A stretch of 36,575 nucleotides of DNA, taken from Zoogloea sp. Lineage in GTDB: Bacteria > Pseudomonadota > Gammaproteobacteria > Burkholderiales > Rhodocyclaceae. The DNA lies in contig JAKLLO010000030.1 of NCBI GenBank assembly GCA_023150095.1, positions 1 through 36,575 of the forward strand, written 5' to 3'. Each line of letters starts with the position of its first letter. Position 1 is the stretch's first letter. Below the pieces are notes generated by a model. That model was not told the DNA's origin. It made no database searches and worked only from the letters and a program-made list of their open reading frames with translations. A program made the position numbers and the translations under genes. Positions 20,018-28,866 of the stretch are shown piece by piece.

Positions 20018-20941
20018 TCAGCGGAAGTAGTCCGGCACGAACATCTCGGGCGGCACCTCGTGGCGCACGTAGTCCGGGTGCCGCACCCGCTCGGGCAGGT
20101 CCACCAGCGGGCGCTCGACCTCGGCGTAGGGGATCTCGCCCAGCAGGTGGTGGATGCAGTTGAGGCGGGCGGCCTTCTTGTCGTCGGCCTGGACGATCCA
20201 CCAGGGCGCTTCCGGGATGTGGGTGCGTTCCAGCATGATCTCCTTGGCTTCGGTGTATTTCTCCCAGCGGGCGCGGGATTCCAGATCCATGGGGCTCAGC
20301 TTCCACTGTTTGAGGGGGTCGTGGATGCGTGACAGGAAGCGGAAGTGCTGTTCGTCGTCGGTGATCGAGAACCAGTACTTGATCAGCTGGATGCCGGAGC
20401 GCACCAGCATGCGCTCGAACTCGGGCACCGAGCGGAAGAACTCCTCGTAGTCGTCGTCGGAGCAAAAGCCCATGACCCGTTCCACGCCCGCCCGGTTGTA
20501 CCAGCTGCGGTCGAACAGCACCATCTCGCCTGCCGCGGGGAGGTGCGGAACGTAGCGCTGGAAGTACCACTGGGTACGTTCCCGGTCATTGGGGGCGGGC
20601 AGGGCGACGACCCGGCACACCCGGGGGTTGAGGCGCTGGGTGATGCGCTTGATGACGCCACCCTTGCCGGCGGCGTCGCGCCCTTCGAAGAGGATCACCA
20701 CCCGGTGCTGGGTGGTGGCCACCCAGTCCTGCAGCTTGACCAGCTCGCCCTGCAGGCGCAGCAGCTCCTTGAAATAGCGCTGACGCTGCGCCTTCTCCTC
20801 GTCGGTGGGCGGGTGGGCCGTGCCGCTGCCGATCTCCTCGAAACGACGGTCGTCGAGTTCCAGTTCGAGCTCTTCGTCGTAGCTGTCGAGGAGTTCGCGT
20901 TCCAGGCGACGGTGCAGGTCGCCGATTTCCTGATTATCCAT
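20018..20941 (-). CDS. ppk2: Polyphosphate kinase 2 (PPK2)
   Basis: A 307-residue PPK2, which transfers phosphate between polyphosphate and nucleotides in the cytoplasm (usually making GTP or ATP from diphosphates). Walker A is EGRDAAGKGG (86-95) and the second loop is DRSWYNRAG (144-152). The length matches one-domain PPK2 enzymes. The ATG at 20941 has GGAGA upstream; the open frame extending further is a shadow of ppc. It follows ppc by 86 bases with a terminator-like hairpin between, so it probably has separate regulation. Confidence 0.95.
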   Translation of the reverse strand: MDNQEIGDLHRRLERELLDSYDEELELELDDRRFEEIGSGTAHPPTDEEKAQRQRYFKELLRLQGELVKLQDWVATTQHRVVILFEGRDAAGKGGVIKRITQRLNPRVCRVVALPAPNDRERTQWYFQRYVPHLPAAGEMVLFDRSWYNRAGVERVMGFCSDDDYEEFFRSVPEFERMLVRSGIQLIKYWFSITDDEQHFRFLSRIHDPLKQWKLSPMDLESRARWEKYTEAKEIMLERTHIPEAPWWIVQADDKKAARLNCIHHLLGEIPYAEVERPLVDLPERVRHPDYVRHEVPPEMFVPDYFR

Positions 20942-20963
20942 GGGGTCTCCGGTCGGGGGGCAA

Positions 20964-20998
20964 GAAAAGCCGGTTGCAGGGGCTAGCCTGCACCGGCT
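20964..20998 (-). terminator. Candidate terminator after ppc
   Basis: On the minus strand AGCCGG-TGCAGG pairs with CCTGCA-(A)-CCGGCT with one bulge and is followed by TTTTC. It lies about 30 bases beyond the ppc stop and before ppk2. The short T-run makes it weak. Confidence 0.5.
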
Positions 20999-21027
20999 GT
21001 ATTGCACCTTGTCGACCGGGGCCGCGC

Positions 21028-23790
21028 TCAGCCGCTGTTGCGCAGCCCCGCAGCCACACCGTTGATCGACAGCAGGATGCCGCGCCGCACGCGCTCGTCC
21101 TGGTGGCCTTCCCGGTAGCGGTGGAGGAGCTCGACCTGCACGTGGTTGAGCGGGTCGAGGTAGGGGAAGCGGTTGTGGATCGAGCGCTTGAGGAGCGGGT
21201 TGGCGTCGAGCAGCGCCTGCTGGCCGGTGATGGTGAGCAGGGCCTGCAGGGTGTCGGCGTGCTCCTTCTCGATGCGCGGGAAGATCGCCTCGCGCAGGGC
21301 GCCGTCCTTCACCAGATCGGCGTAGCGGCTGGCGATGGCGATGTCGCTCTTGGCGAGCACCATGTCCATGTTGGAGAGCAGGGTGGCGAAGAACGACCAC
21401 TCCTTGTGCATCGCCGCGAGGCGCGCCATGCCGGCCTCGCCGTGCTTCGCGATGTAGGCCTGCACCGCCGAGCCGAAGCCGTACCAGCCCGGCAGCATCA
21501 GCCGGCACTGGGCCCAGCTGAACACCCACGGGATCGCCCGCAGGTCTTCGATGGCGGTGGATTTCTTGCGCGACGCGGGGCGGCTGCCGATGTTGAGGGC
21601 GGCGATTTCCGAGATCACGGTGGATTCCCAGAAATAGCGCTCGAAGCCGTCGGTCTCGTACACCAGATTGCGGTAGGCCTTGAAGGCGCCGTCCGAGAGC
21701 TCGTCCATCGCCTCGAGGTATTCGGGGCGCGGGGCCGGGTCGCGCGGGGCGAACAGCGTGGCTTCCATCGTGGCGGCGGCGAGCACCTCGAGGTTGCGGC
21801 GGCCGACTTCGGGGTTGGCGTACTTGGAGGCGATGACTTCGCCTTGCTCGGTCAGGCGGATCTGGCCCTGCACGGCGCCGCCCGGCTGGGCCAGGATGGC
21901 CTGGTAGCTGGGGCCGCCGCCACGGCCGACGGAGCCGCCACGGCCGTGGAACAGGCGCAGGCGCACCTTGTGGCGGGCGAAGGTGTCCACGAGGCCGATC
22001 TCGGCCTTGTAGAGCTCCCAGCCGGAGGTGAGGAAGCCGCCATCCTTGTTGCTGTCGGAGTAGCCGAGCATCACTTCCTGCTCCAGCTTGCGGGATTCCA
22101 GCAGCGCCATGTAGGCGGGGATGGAGAACAGGCGGTCCATCACGCCGGCGGCGTTCTGCAGGTCGCCGATGGTTTCGAAGAGCGGGATGATGTTCACGTC
22201 GAGCACGCCTTCGGCCGGGCGCAGCAGGCCGGCTTCCTTGGCGAGCACGGCGACTTCCAGCAGGTCGGAGACGTCGTCGGTCTTGGAGATGATGCAGTTG
22301 GGCACCGCGGCCTTGCCGTAGCGCAGGTGGGCGGCGCGGGCGGCGCGGAAGATCGCCAGCTCGCCGCGGGTCTCGTCGGAGTAGTCCAGCCACGGTGAGG
22401 CGAGCAGGCGGGGCGTGGCGAGCTCTTCGAGCAGCATCGCGGTGCGGCCGGCTTCGTCGAGCGCCAGGTAGTCGCGGGTCGGGTCGATGGACTTGATGAG
22501 CTCGGCCACCACGCGCTCATGCACGTCGGAGTTCTGGCGCAGGTCGATGGGCGCCAGATGGAAGCCGAACACCGACACCGCCCGGCGCAGCAGGCGCAGG
22601 CGGCCGCGGGCGAGGCTGCCCAGGCCGTTGGCGGTGAGGGAGCGATGGATGACTTCGAGCTCGTCGGCCAGCGCCTCAGGGCTGTCGTAGGGGGCGGCGG
22701 GCGCCACCGCGTGGCGCGGCGGCTGGTGGCCCAGCAGGCGCGCGTAGGTGGCGGCGAGGCGCGCGTACACGCCGGTGAGGGCGCGGCGGTAGGGTTCGTC
22801 GGAGCGATGCGGCGAGCCGTCGGGGGAGGCTTCGGCGAGGCGCAGCAGGGCGTCGGAGGCGCTCACCAGGCCCTGGGCGATGGACAGCTGGGAGCCGAGG
22901 GTGTGCACCTCGTCCATGTAGTAGGTGAGGACCTTCTCGGCCTGCACGGCCAGCGCCTTTTCAAGGATCTCGGCGGTGACGAAGGGGTTGCCGTCCCGGT
23001 CGCCGCCGATCCAGCTGCCCACCTTCATGAAGTTTGGCAGCTCCAGCGCGCCCCAGCTGCGGTCGCGGGTGGCGAGGCGGTCCTCGACGTTGGCGTAGAG
23101 GCGCGGCAGCTCGCGCAGGAAGGTGTAGTCGAAGTACGACAGGCCGTTGCTCACCTCGTCCATCACCGACAGCTTCTCGGTGCGCAGCATGCGGGTCTGC
23201 CACAGGGTGAGCACGGCGCGGCGCAGTGCTTCGTCGTTGGCGTCCTGCTCTTCCGGGGTGAGCTGCATGCGGTCGCGCTCGTCGAGCAGGCGGGCGATCA
23301 CCATCTGGCAGTTGAGGATGCTCTTGCGCTGGACTTCGGTCGGGTGGGCAGTGAGCACCGGCACCACGTTGGCGGTCTCGAAGAAGGCGGTGAGTTCGGC
23401 GCTGCCCATGCCGGCGTCGAAGGCGCGGGCCAGGGCGTGGGCCAGGCTGCCTTCACGCGGGGCCGAGCCGGCGATCTGGTGCGCGCGGGAGCGGCGGATG
23501 TGGTGCTGGTCCTCGGCGATGTTGGCCAGGTGCGAGAAGTAGCTGAAGGCGCGCACCACGTCGATGGTCTGGTCGCGGGAGAGGGAATCCAGCGTGGCTT
23601 CCAGCTCGCGGCGGGCGGCGTGATCTTCGTGGCGACGGAAGCGGATCGAGCACTGGCGGATGGCCTCGACCAGATCGAACACGGCTTCGCCTTCCTGGGC
23701 GCGGACGGTGTCGCCGAGAATGCGGCCGAGCAGACGGATGTCGTCGCGCAGGGGGAGGTCTTTGTCGTCGCTCTTGTTGTGTTCGCTCAT
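21028..23790 (-). CDS. ppc: Phosphoenolpyruvate carboxylase
   Basis: A 920-residue enzyme of the usual length that makes oxaloacetate from PEP and bicarbonate, filling the TCA cycle. Conserved blocks are [14 protein letters not shown] (catalytic His), [28 protein letters not shown] (PEP-binding Arg-rich loop) and the family C-terminus [13 protein letters not shown]. The ATG at 23790 has AGGA upstream; the frame continues upstream only by read-through. It diverges from hemC with a 188-base gap. In this window it lies close to the carbonic anhydrase gene that could supply bicarbonate. Confidence 0.97.
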   Translation of the reverse strand: MSEHNKSDDKDLPLRDDIRLLGRILGDTVRAQEGEAVFDLVEAIRQCSIRFRRHEDHAARRELEATLDSLSRDQTIDVVRAFSYFSHLANIAEDQHHIRRSRAHQIAGSAPREGSLAHALARAFDAGMGSAELTAFFETANVVPVLTAHPTEVQRKSILNCQMVIARLLDERDRMQLTPEEQDANDEALRRAVLTLWQTRMLRTEKLSVMDEVSNGLSYFDYTFLRELPRLYANVEDRLATRDRSWGALELPNFMKVGSWIGGDRDGNPFVTAEILEKALAVQAEKVLTYYMDEVHTLGSQLSIAQGLVSASDALLRLAEASPDGSPHRSDEPYRRALTGVYARLAATYARLLGHQPPRHAVAPAAPYDSPEALADELEVIHRSLTANGLGSLARGRLRLLRRAVSVFGFHLAPIDLRQNSDVHERVVAELIKSIDPTRDYLALDEAGRTAMLLEELATPRLLASPWLDYSDETRGELAIFRAARAAHLRYGKAAVPNCIISKTDDVSDLLEVAVLAKEAGLLRPAEGVLDVNIIPLFETIGDLQNAAGVMDRLFSIPAYMALLESRKLEQEVMLGYSDSNKDGGFLTSGWELYKAEIGLVDTFARHKVRLRLFHGRGGSVGRGGGPSYQAILAQPGGAVQGQIRLTEQGEVIASKYANPEVGRRNLEVLAAATMEATLFAPRDPAPRPEYLEAMDELSDGAFKAYRNLVYETDGFERYFWESTVISEIAALNIGSRPASRKKSTAIEDLRAIPWVFSWAQCRLMLPGWYGFGSAVQAYIAKHGEAGMARLAAMHKEWSFFATLLSNMDMVLAKSDIAIASRYADLVKDGALREAIFPRIEKEHADTLQALLTITGQQALLDANPLLKRSIHNRFPYLDPLNHVQVELLHRYREGHQDERVRRGILLSINGVAAGLRNSG

Positions 23791-23845
23791 CGGAAATCCT
23801 GTCCAGTCGGTTGCGGTCGGCGCGGGAGGCGCAGCAGGGGGGCAT

Positions 23846-23853
23846 GCTAGAAT
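23846..23853 (+). promoter_or_regulatory. Candidate extended -10 for hemC
   Basis: TG-C-TAGAAT (TAGAAT at 23848-23853) fits an extended -10 element on the plus strand, about 125 bases before the hemC GTG. No good -35 is seen, which is acceptable for extended -10 promoters. Confidence 0.35.
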
Positions 23854-23978
23854 CGCGGCCCGGATGACCGCCATAGGTGGCAACCCTGATGCTGCACTGC
23901 AGAAGCTGCAGATTGCCGTCCAAGGCCGCCGCTGTCCATCCCCGAACTACCCCTCAACCCTTGCCGAGCCCGAATACC

Positions 23979-24908
23979 GTGAGCGCCCCTACGCCCGACC
24001 GCATCGTCATCGCCACCCGTGAAAGCCGCCTCGCCCTGTGGCAGGCCGAGCACGTCAAGGCCCGCCTCGAAGCCCTCTACCCGTCCTGCAAGGTCGAACT
24101 GCTGGGCATGACCACCCGCGGCGACCAGATCCTCGACCGGCCGCTGGCCAAGGTCGGCGGCAAGGGCCTGTTCGTGAAGGAACTCGAAACCGCGCTCCTC
24201 GACCGCGCCGCCGACATCGCCGTGCATTCGATGAAGGACGTCCCGATGACCCTCGCGCCCGAATTCGCGCTGGTGGCCATCGCCGAGCGCGAAGTGCCGC
24301 TCGACGCCTTCGTCTCCAACAAGTACGAGAGCCTCGACGACATGCCGCCGGGCGCCGTGGTGGGCACCTCCAGCCTGCGCCGCGAATCGCAGATCCACGC
24401 CCAGTACCCGATGCTGGCCGTCACCAGCCTGCGTGGCAACCTCGACACCCGCCTGCGCAAGCTCGACGAAGGCCAGTACGACGCGATCATCCTCGCCGCC
24501 GCCGGCCTGACCCGTCTGGGCCTTGCCAGCCGCATCCGTGGCACGCTGCCGTCCGAAGTGTCGCTGCCGGCCGCCGGCCAGGGCGCGCTGGGCATCGAGG
24601 CGCTGTCCGACCGGCCCGAAGTCGCCGCGTGGATCGCACCGCTGGCCGATGCCAACTCTGCCGCCTGCGTGCGTGCCGAACGCGCCACTTCCCGCGCGCT
24701 GGCTGGCAGCTGCGAAGTGCCGCTGGGCGCTTACGCCGAGGTCAAGGACGGCGAGCTGTGGCTGCGCGGCTTCGTCGCCCTGCCCGACGGCTCGCGCATC
24801 GCCCGCGCCGAGCGCCGTGGCCCGATCGACCAGCCGGAAGCCCTCGGCCTCGCGCTGGCCGAAGACCTGCGCGCCGACGGCGCCGACGAAATCCTCGCCG
24901 GCCTGTAA
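23979..24908 (+). CDS. hemC: Hydroxymethylbilane synthase (porphobilinogen deaminase)
   Basis: A 309-residue enzyme that joins four porphobilinogens into hydroxymethylbilane. It carries [40 protein letters not shown] and the cofactor-attachment cysteine in [12 protein letters not shown] (C245). The GTG at 23979 gives the family start ([15 protein letters not shown]); the longer open frame to 23877 has no family match. It begins a hemC-hemD-hemX-hemY operon. In Pseudomonas hemC follows algR directly, but here 15.7 kb separate them. Confidence 0.96.
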   Translation: MSAPTPDRIVIATRESRLALWQAEHVKARLEALYPSCKVELLGMTTRGDQILDRPLAKVGGKGLFVKELETALLDRAADIAVHSMKDVPMTLAPEFALVAIAEREVPLDAFVSNKYESLDDMPPGAVVGTSSLRRESQIHAQYPMLAVTSLRGNLDTRLRKLDEGQYDAIILAAAGLTRLGLASRIRGTLPSEVSLPAAGQGALGIEALSDRPEVAAWIAPLADANSAACVRAERATSRALAGSCEVPLGAYAEVKDGELWLRGFVALPDGSRIARAERRGPIDQPEALGLALAEDLRADGADEILAGL

Positions 24909-24917
24909 GCCCGCGCC

Positions 24918-25709
24918 ATGGGCGGCCAGCCTCTCGCCGGGCGCAGCATCGTCGTCACCCGCCCGGCCGGGCAGGCCGACAGCCTGTGCGCGGCGCTGGC
25001 GGCCCTCGGCGCCGAGCCGCTGCGTTTCCCGCTCCTGACCATCACGCCGGTGGCCGATTCGACCCCGCTGCACGCGGTGGCCCGGCGCCTGGCGGATTTT
25101 TCTCTGGCCTTCTTCGTCAGCCCCAACGCCGTCAATCTGGCGCTGGACGCGATGCTGCCGGTCGCCCCGTGGCCGGGTTCGACCCGCATCGCCACGGTGG
25201 GCAAGGGCAGCGAGGCGGCGCTCGCGGCCCGCGGCTTTGCCGACGTGATCGCCCCGCAAAGCGGTTTCGACAGCGAATCCGTGCTCGCCCTGCCGGCCTT
25301 CCAGGCCAGCGCCGTGGCCGGCAAGCGGGTGCTGATCCTGCGCGGCGACGGCGGGCGTGACCTCCTCGGCGACACCCTCGCCCAGCGCGGCGCCCACGTC
25401 GAATACCTCACCTGTTACCACCGCAGCGGCCCGGCGGATGATCCCGCGCAGCTCGTCGCCCGGGCCCGCGAAGGCCGGCTCGACGCGCTGACCCTCACCA
25501 GCAGCGAAGGCGTCGTCCATCTGGCGGCCCTGCCGGGCGCGGCCGAGCTGCGTCCGGTGCCGGTCTTCGTGCCCCATCCGCGCATCGCGGCGGCGGCCCG
25601 GGACGCCGGATTCTCCACCGTCATCGCCACCGGAGCGGGCGACCCGGGCCTCATCGGCGGCCTTGTCGACCACTTTGCCGCGCGCAACCACAACGCCTAT
25701 CCGGGTTAA
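24918..25709 (+). CDS. hemD: Uroporphyrinogen-III synthase
   Basis: A 263-residue enzyme of usual length that closes hydroxymethylbilane to uroporphyrinogen III with inversion of ring D. The family is poorly conserved; visible marks are VVTRPAGQA at the start, FFVSPNAVN, ATVGKGSEAAL, VLILRGDGGRDLL, LTLTSSEGV and VFVPHPRIAAAARDAG. It starts nine bases after hemC and ends ten bases before hemX, so it is in the same operon. Confidence 0.95.
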   Translation: MGGQPLAGRSIVVTRPAGQADSLCAALAALGAEPLRFPLLTITPVADSTPLHAVARRLADFSLAFFVSPNAVNLALDAMLPVAPWPGSTRIATVGKGSEAALAARGFADVIAPQSGFDSESVLALPAFQASAVAGKRVLILRGDGGRDLLGDTLAQRGAHVEYLTCYHRSGPADDPAQLVARAREGRLDALTLTSSEGVVHLAALPGAAELRPVPVFVPHPRIAAAARDAGFSTVIATGAGDPGLIGGLVDHFAARNHNAYPG

Positions 25710-25719
25710 ACTCACGCCC

Positions 25720-26787
25720 ATGAGCAGCGAAAATCCCAGCCTCCCGCCCGCGCCCTCGTTGTGGCGCCGCCCCTCCGCCGTTGTCGCCGCCGTCGCGCTG
25801 GCCCTGCTCGGCTGGCAGTGGGTCGAAACCCGCAGCCGCCTTGCCGACGTGCAGGAAGCGCTGGCCCGCCGCCTCTCCACCAGCGACGCCGCGGCCACCG
25901 AAAGCCGCGCGCTGGCCAAGCAGGCCCAGGAAAACCTGCAGGACATCCAGGCCAAGGTCGGCGCGCTGGAATCCCGCTTCTCCGAATCCCAGAGCCAGCA
26001 GGTGGCCCTCGAGGCCATGTACCACGAGTTCTCCCGCTCGCGGGACGACCGCCTGCTGTCCGAAGTCGAACAGGCCGTGCTGATCGCCGCCCAGCAGCTC
26101 CAGCTGGCCGGTAACGTGCAGGCCGCGCTGTTCGCGCTGCAGACCGCCGACGCCCGCCTCGGCACCGTTGATCGGCCTCACTGGCTGCCGCTGCGCAAGG
26201 CCATTGCAGCCGATCTCGACACCCTCAAGGCGCTGCCGCAGGTGGATTCCTCCGGCGTCGCCCTCAAGCTCGAAACCCTCATCGGGCGCATCGACAGCCT
26301 GCCGCTGGCCTTCGAGGCCCGGCCCAAGGCCGAAGCGCTCAAGGCCGACGAAGCGCCGCCCTCGTGGGCCAAGCGCCTGTGGCTCGATTTCTGGGCCGAG
26401 TTCAGCCAGCTGGTGCGCGTCGAGCGCATGGACCGCCCCGATCCGGCGCTCCTCGCTCCAAGCAACGCCGTCTTCCTGCGCGAAAACCTCAAGCTGCGCC
26501 TGATGAACGCCCGCCTCGCGCTGCTCTCCCGCGATGGCAACACCTTCCGCGAGGACATGCGGATCAGCGCCGAATGGCTGGGCCGCTACTTCGACCTCAC
26601 CAACGCGGGCGTCGACGCCGCCAAGGCCGATCTGGTCGAGCTGCAGAAGACCCCGGTGGGCGTCGACCTGCCCAACCTGCAGGCCAGCCTCACCGCCCTG
26701 CGCGGCCTGCAGGCTGTGCCCGACCGGCGCATCGAGGCAGCAGCCCCGGCAGCCGCCAAGCCCGCCGCCCCGGCGAAGAAGAACTGA
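25720..26787 (+). CDS. hemX: HemX-like membrane protein (uroporphyrinogen-III C-methyltransferase-related in name only)
   Basis: A 355-residue protein with a Pro-rich cytoplasmic start, one membrane helix (about 16-34) and a long periplasmic region with a coiled-coil-like segment (about 36-110), then a helical domain and an Ala/Pro/Lys-rich tail. It matches the HemX proteins found after hemD; no methyltransferase motif is present. Its role is not established. The start is the ATG at 25720, ten bases after hemD; an upstream in-frame extension overlaps hemD and is rejected. Confidence 0.9.
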   Translation: MSSENPSLPPAPSLWRRPSAVVAAVALALLGWQWVETRSRLADVQEALARRLSTSDAAATESRALAKQAQENLQDIQAKVGALESRFSESQSQQVALEAMYHEFSRSRDDRLLSEVEQAVLIAAQQLQLAGNVQAALFALQTADARLGTVDRPHWLPLRKAIAADLDTLKALPQVDSSGVALKLETLIGRIDSLPLAFEARPKAEALKADEAPPSWAKRLWLDFWAEFSQLVRVERMDRPDPALLAPSNAVFLRENLKLRLMNARLALLSRDGNTFREDMRISAEWLGRYFDLTNAGVDAAKADLVELQKTPVGVDLPNLQASLTALRGLQAVPDRRIEAAAPAAAKPAAPAKKN

Positions 26788-26794
26788 GGCGGCC

Positions 26795-27970
26795 ATGCGC
26801 GGATTGCTCTGGCTGCTCGGCCTCTTCGCCCTGGCTGCCGCCCTCGCGGTGGCCGGCCGTTACAACGAAGGCTACGCTCTGCTGGTGTGGCCCCCGTATC
26901 GGGTCCAGATTTCCCTCAACCTGCTGATCGTCCTGCTGGTTGGTGGTTTTGCGGCGATTTACGCCCTGACCCGCCTCGTCGCGCGCACCCTGGCTTTGCC
27001 GCGTGCGGTGCAGCGTTATCGCCAGCGGGTTGGCCGCGAACGCGCCGCCCAGGCCATCTACGATGCCGTCCGGCTGCGCATCGAGGGCCGCTTCGGCCAG
27101 GCGCTCAAGCAGGCCACCGCCGCCTACGAGGCCGGCGAATCCCGCGGCCTTGCGGCGCTGCTGGCGGCCCGCGCCGCCCATTCGCTGCGCGATGAAACCC
27201 GTTACCGCTACTGGCTCGGTAAGGTGGCCGAGCAGGGCGACGAGATGCGCCTGGCGCGCCTGATGACCGAGGCCAAGCTGGCGGTCGAGGATCGCCGCTT
27301 CGACGACGCCGCCGAGAGCCTCGCCGAACTCCAGACCGGCGGCCAACGCCACATCGCCGCGCTGCGTCTGGCCCTGCGTACCGCCCAGGCCAAGGGCGAC
27401 TGGGCCGAGGCTGCGCGGGTGGTGCGCCAGCTGGTCAAGGTCAAGGCGCTCACGCCCGAGCTCGCCGAGCCGATCAAGCGCCGCGCCCATCAGGAAGGCC
27501 TCAAGCAGCGGGCGGGCGATCCGCTCGCCATCAATGCCTACTGGCAGGACGTGCCCCGTGACGAGCAGCGCGATGCGCGTCTGGTGGCATCCCTGGCCCG
27601 CGCGCTGATTGCCGCGGGCGACGGTACCAGCGCCCAGAAAGTCATCGAGACCCAGCTCGCGCTGGGTTGGGACACCACCCTCGCCGGGATCTACGGCCGC
27701 TGCGAAGGTGGTGAGGTGCGCAGCCGGCTCGCCAAGGCCGAAGACTGGCTCACCCGCAACCCGCGTGATCCGCAGCTCCTGCTCACCCTTGGCCGGCTGT
27801 GCGTGCAGTCGCAGCTGTGGGGCAAGGCCGAGAGCTATCTCGAGGCGTCGCTGGCCATCGAGCCGGGCTGGGAAGCCCACGTCGAGCTCGCCCATCTGGC
27901 CGAACGCATCAACCGTACCGACGATGCCAACCGGCATTACCGCGCCGCGGCAGAGCTCTCGCTCCGCTGA
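26795..27970 (+). CDS. hemY: HemY-like TPR membrane protein
   Basis: A 391-residue protein with two N-terminal membrane helices (about 4-20 and 40-62) followed by a tetratricopeptide-rich helical domain (repeated AxxLxxxGxxxxA patterns, e.g. AESYLEASLAIEPGWEAHVELAHLAE). It is the HemY of the hemCDXY gene order, not the protoporphyrinogen oxidase of the same name, and may organise haem-synthesis proteins at the membrane. A GAGG site precedes the ATG, seven bases after hemX. It ends the operon. Confidence 0.92.
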   Translation: MRGLLWLLGLFALAAALAVAGRYNEGYALLVWPPYRVQISLNLLIVLLVGGFAAIYALTRLVARTLALPRAVQRYRQRVGRERAAQAIYDAVRLRIEGRFGQALKQATAAYEAGESRGLAALLAARAAHSLRDETRYRYWLGKVAEQGDEMRLARLMTEAKLAVEDRRFDDAAESLAELQTGGQRHIAALRLALRTAQAKGDWAEAARVVRQLVKVKALTPELAEPIKRRAHQEGLKQRAGDPLAINAYWQDVPRDEQRDARLVASLARALIAAGDGTSAQKVIETQLALGWDTTLAGIYGRCEGGEVRSRLAKAEDWLTRNPRDPQLLLTLGRLCVQSQLWGKAESYLEASLAIEPGWEAHVELAHLAERINRTDDANRHYRAAAELSLR

Positions 27971-27977
27971 CCCTTCC

Positions 27978-27999
27978 GGGGCGAAGCCTGCTTCGCCCC
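27978..27999 (+). repeat. REP-like palindrome after hemY
   Basis: GGGGCGAAGC and GCTTCGCCCC form a perfect 10-bp stem with a CT loop eight bases after the hemY stop. It is not followed by a T-run. It shares the GGGGCGA...TCGCCC form with the palindrome in ygiQ, so both may be REP-type; it could protect or end the hem transcript. Confidence 0.45.
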
Positions 28000-28039
28000 G
28001 CGCATCTCCCGCATTCTCCCGTCTTCCCACTTTGTTTCT

Positions 28040-28064
28040 GCCGGAATAATATTGTCATTCCGGC
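28040..28064. repeat. 8-bp inverted repeat in the hemY-ahpC gap
   Basis: GCCGGAAT (28040-28047) and ATTCCGGC (28057-28064) enclose a nine-base loop. It stands in an otherwise unassigned part of the gap and has no T-run directly after it; function not evident. Confidence 0.4.
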
Positions 28065-28089
28065 GCACCCCTGTGGGCTGTGTTGCTTG

Positions 28090-28126
28090 ATAGTTTTTTT
28101 TAATCTGGATGATTTCATCAATCAAT
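28090..28126 (+). promoter_or_regulatory. OxyR-like operator upstream of ahpC
   Basis: ATAG-N7-TAAT-N7-ATTT-N7-CAAT matches the OxyR tetranucleotide spacing (ATAG-N7-CTAT-N7-ATAG-N7-CTAT) exactly, with 11 of 16 positions agreeing. It ends one base before the -35 box, the usual position for OxyR activation through RNA polymerase contact. Confidence 0.55.
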
Positions 28127-28155
28127 TTGAGCGATGGCGCATCCAGGCCTATCAT
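28127..28155 (+). promoter_or_regulatory. Sigma-70 promoter of ahpC
   Basis: TTGAGC (28127-28132), a 17-base spacer and TATCAT (28150-28155) make a good sigma-70 promoter. Transcription would begin near 28162, giving a leader of about 38 bases with the GAAGGA ribosome site. Confidence 0.65.
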
Positions 28156-28199
28156 GTGACTTCCGAACACCCAACTCCCAACCTGTGAAGGAAACATCA

Positions 28200-28763
28200 A
28201 TGTCCCTGATCAACACCGAAATCAAGCCGTTCAAGTCCACCGCTTTCCACAATGGCAAGTTCGTTGACGTGACTGAAGCCGACGTCAAGGGCAAGTGGTC
28301 CGTGTTTTTCTTCTACCCCGCCGACTTCACCTTTGTCTGCCCGACCGAGCTGGGCGACATGGCTGATGTGTACCCCGAATTCCAGAAGCTGGGCGTCGAG
28401 GTGTACTCCGTGTCCACCGACACCCACTTCGTGCACAAGGCCTGGGCCGACGCTTCCGACACCATCAAGAAGATCAAGTACCCGATGCTGGGCGATCCCA
28501 CCGGCACCATCTCCCGCAACTTCGACGTGATGATCGAAGAAGCTGGCCTGGCGCTGCGCGGTACCTTCGTGGTGAACCCGGAAGGCCAGATCAAGGTCGC
28601 CGAAATCCACGACCTGGGCATCGGCCGTGACGCGTCCGAGCTGCTGCGCAAGGTCAAGGCTGCCCAGTACGTCGCCTCCCACCCGGGCGAAGTCTGCCCC
28701 GCCAAGTGGCAGGAAGGCGCCGAGACCCTGAAGCCGTCCCTGGACCTGGTCGGCAAGATCTAA
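28200..28763 (+). CDS. ahpC: Alkyl hydroperoxide reductase subunit C (peroxiredoxin)
   Basis: A 187-residue 2-Cys peroxiredoxin of standard length that reduces H2O2 and organic peroxides. The peroxidatic cysteine is C47 (FTFVCPTE) and the resolving cysteine C166 (GEVCPAKW). It is re-reduced by AhpF, the next gene. The ATG at 28200 with a GAAGGA site is the start; the open frame upstream is not coding. Its codon choice appears more biased to preferred codons than its neighbours', as expected for a highly expressed gene (by eye only). Confidence 0.97.
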   Translation: MSLINTEIKPFKSTAFHNGKFVDVTEADVKGKWSVFFFYPADFTFVCPTELGDMADVYPEFQKLGVEVYSVSTDTHFVHKAWADASDTIKKIKYPMLGDPTGTISRNFDVMIEEAGLALRGTFVVNPEGQIKVAEIHDLGIGRDASELLRKVKAAQYVASHPGEVCPAKWQEGAETLKPSLDLVGKI

Positions 28764-28799
28764 GTCTCACGCCGGACAGCGCTTCACGCTGTTCCAGAA

Positions 28800-28833
28800 C
28801 GCCCGGGCGTCTTCAGGCGCGCCGGGCGTTTTT
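28800..28833 (+). terminator. Terminator between ahpC and ahpF
   Basis: CGCCCGG (28800-28806) pairs with CCGGGCG (28822-28828) and is followed by TTTTT (28829-28833). It would allow much more AhpC than AhpF to be made, with read-through for ahpF. Confidence 0.75.
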
Positions 28834-28866
28834 ACTTTTGCGCATTGAAAAGAAAAGGAATTCGTC

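Noticed and set aside
23847-26165. A 772-codon minus-strand frame opposite hemC, hemD and hemX
   Set aside because: Antisense to conserved haem genes; no motif.
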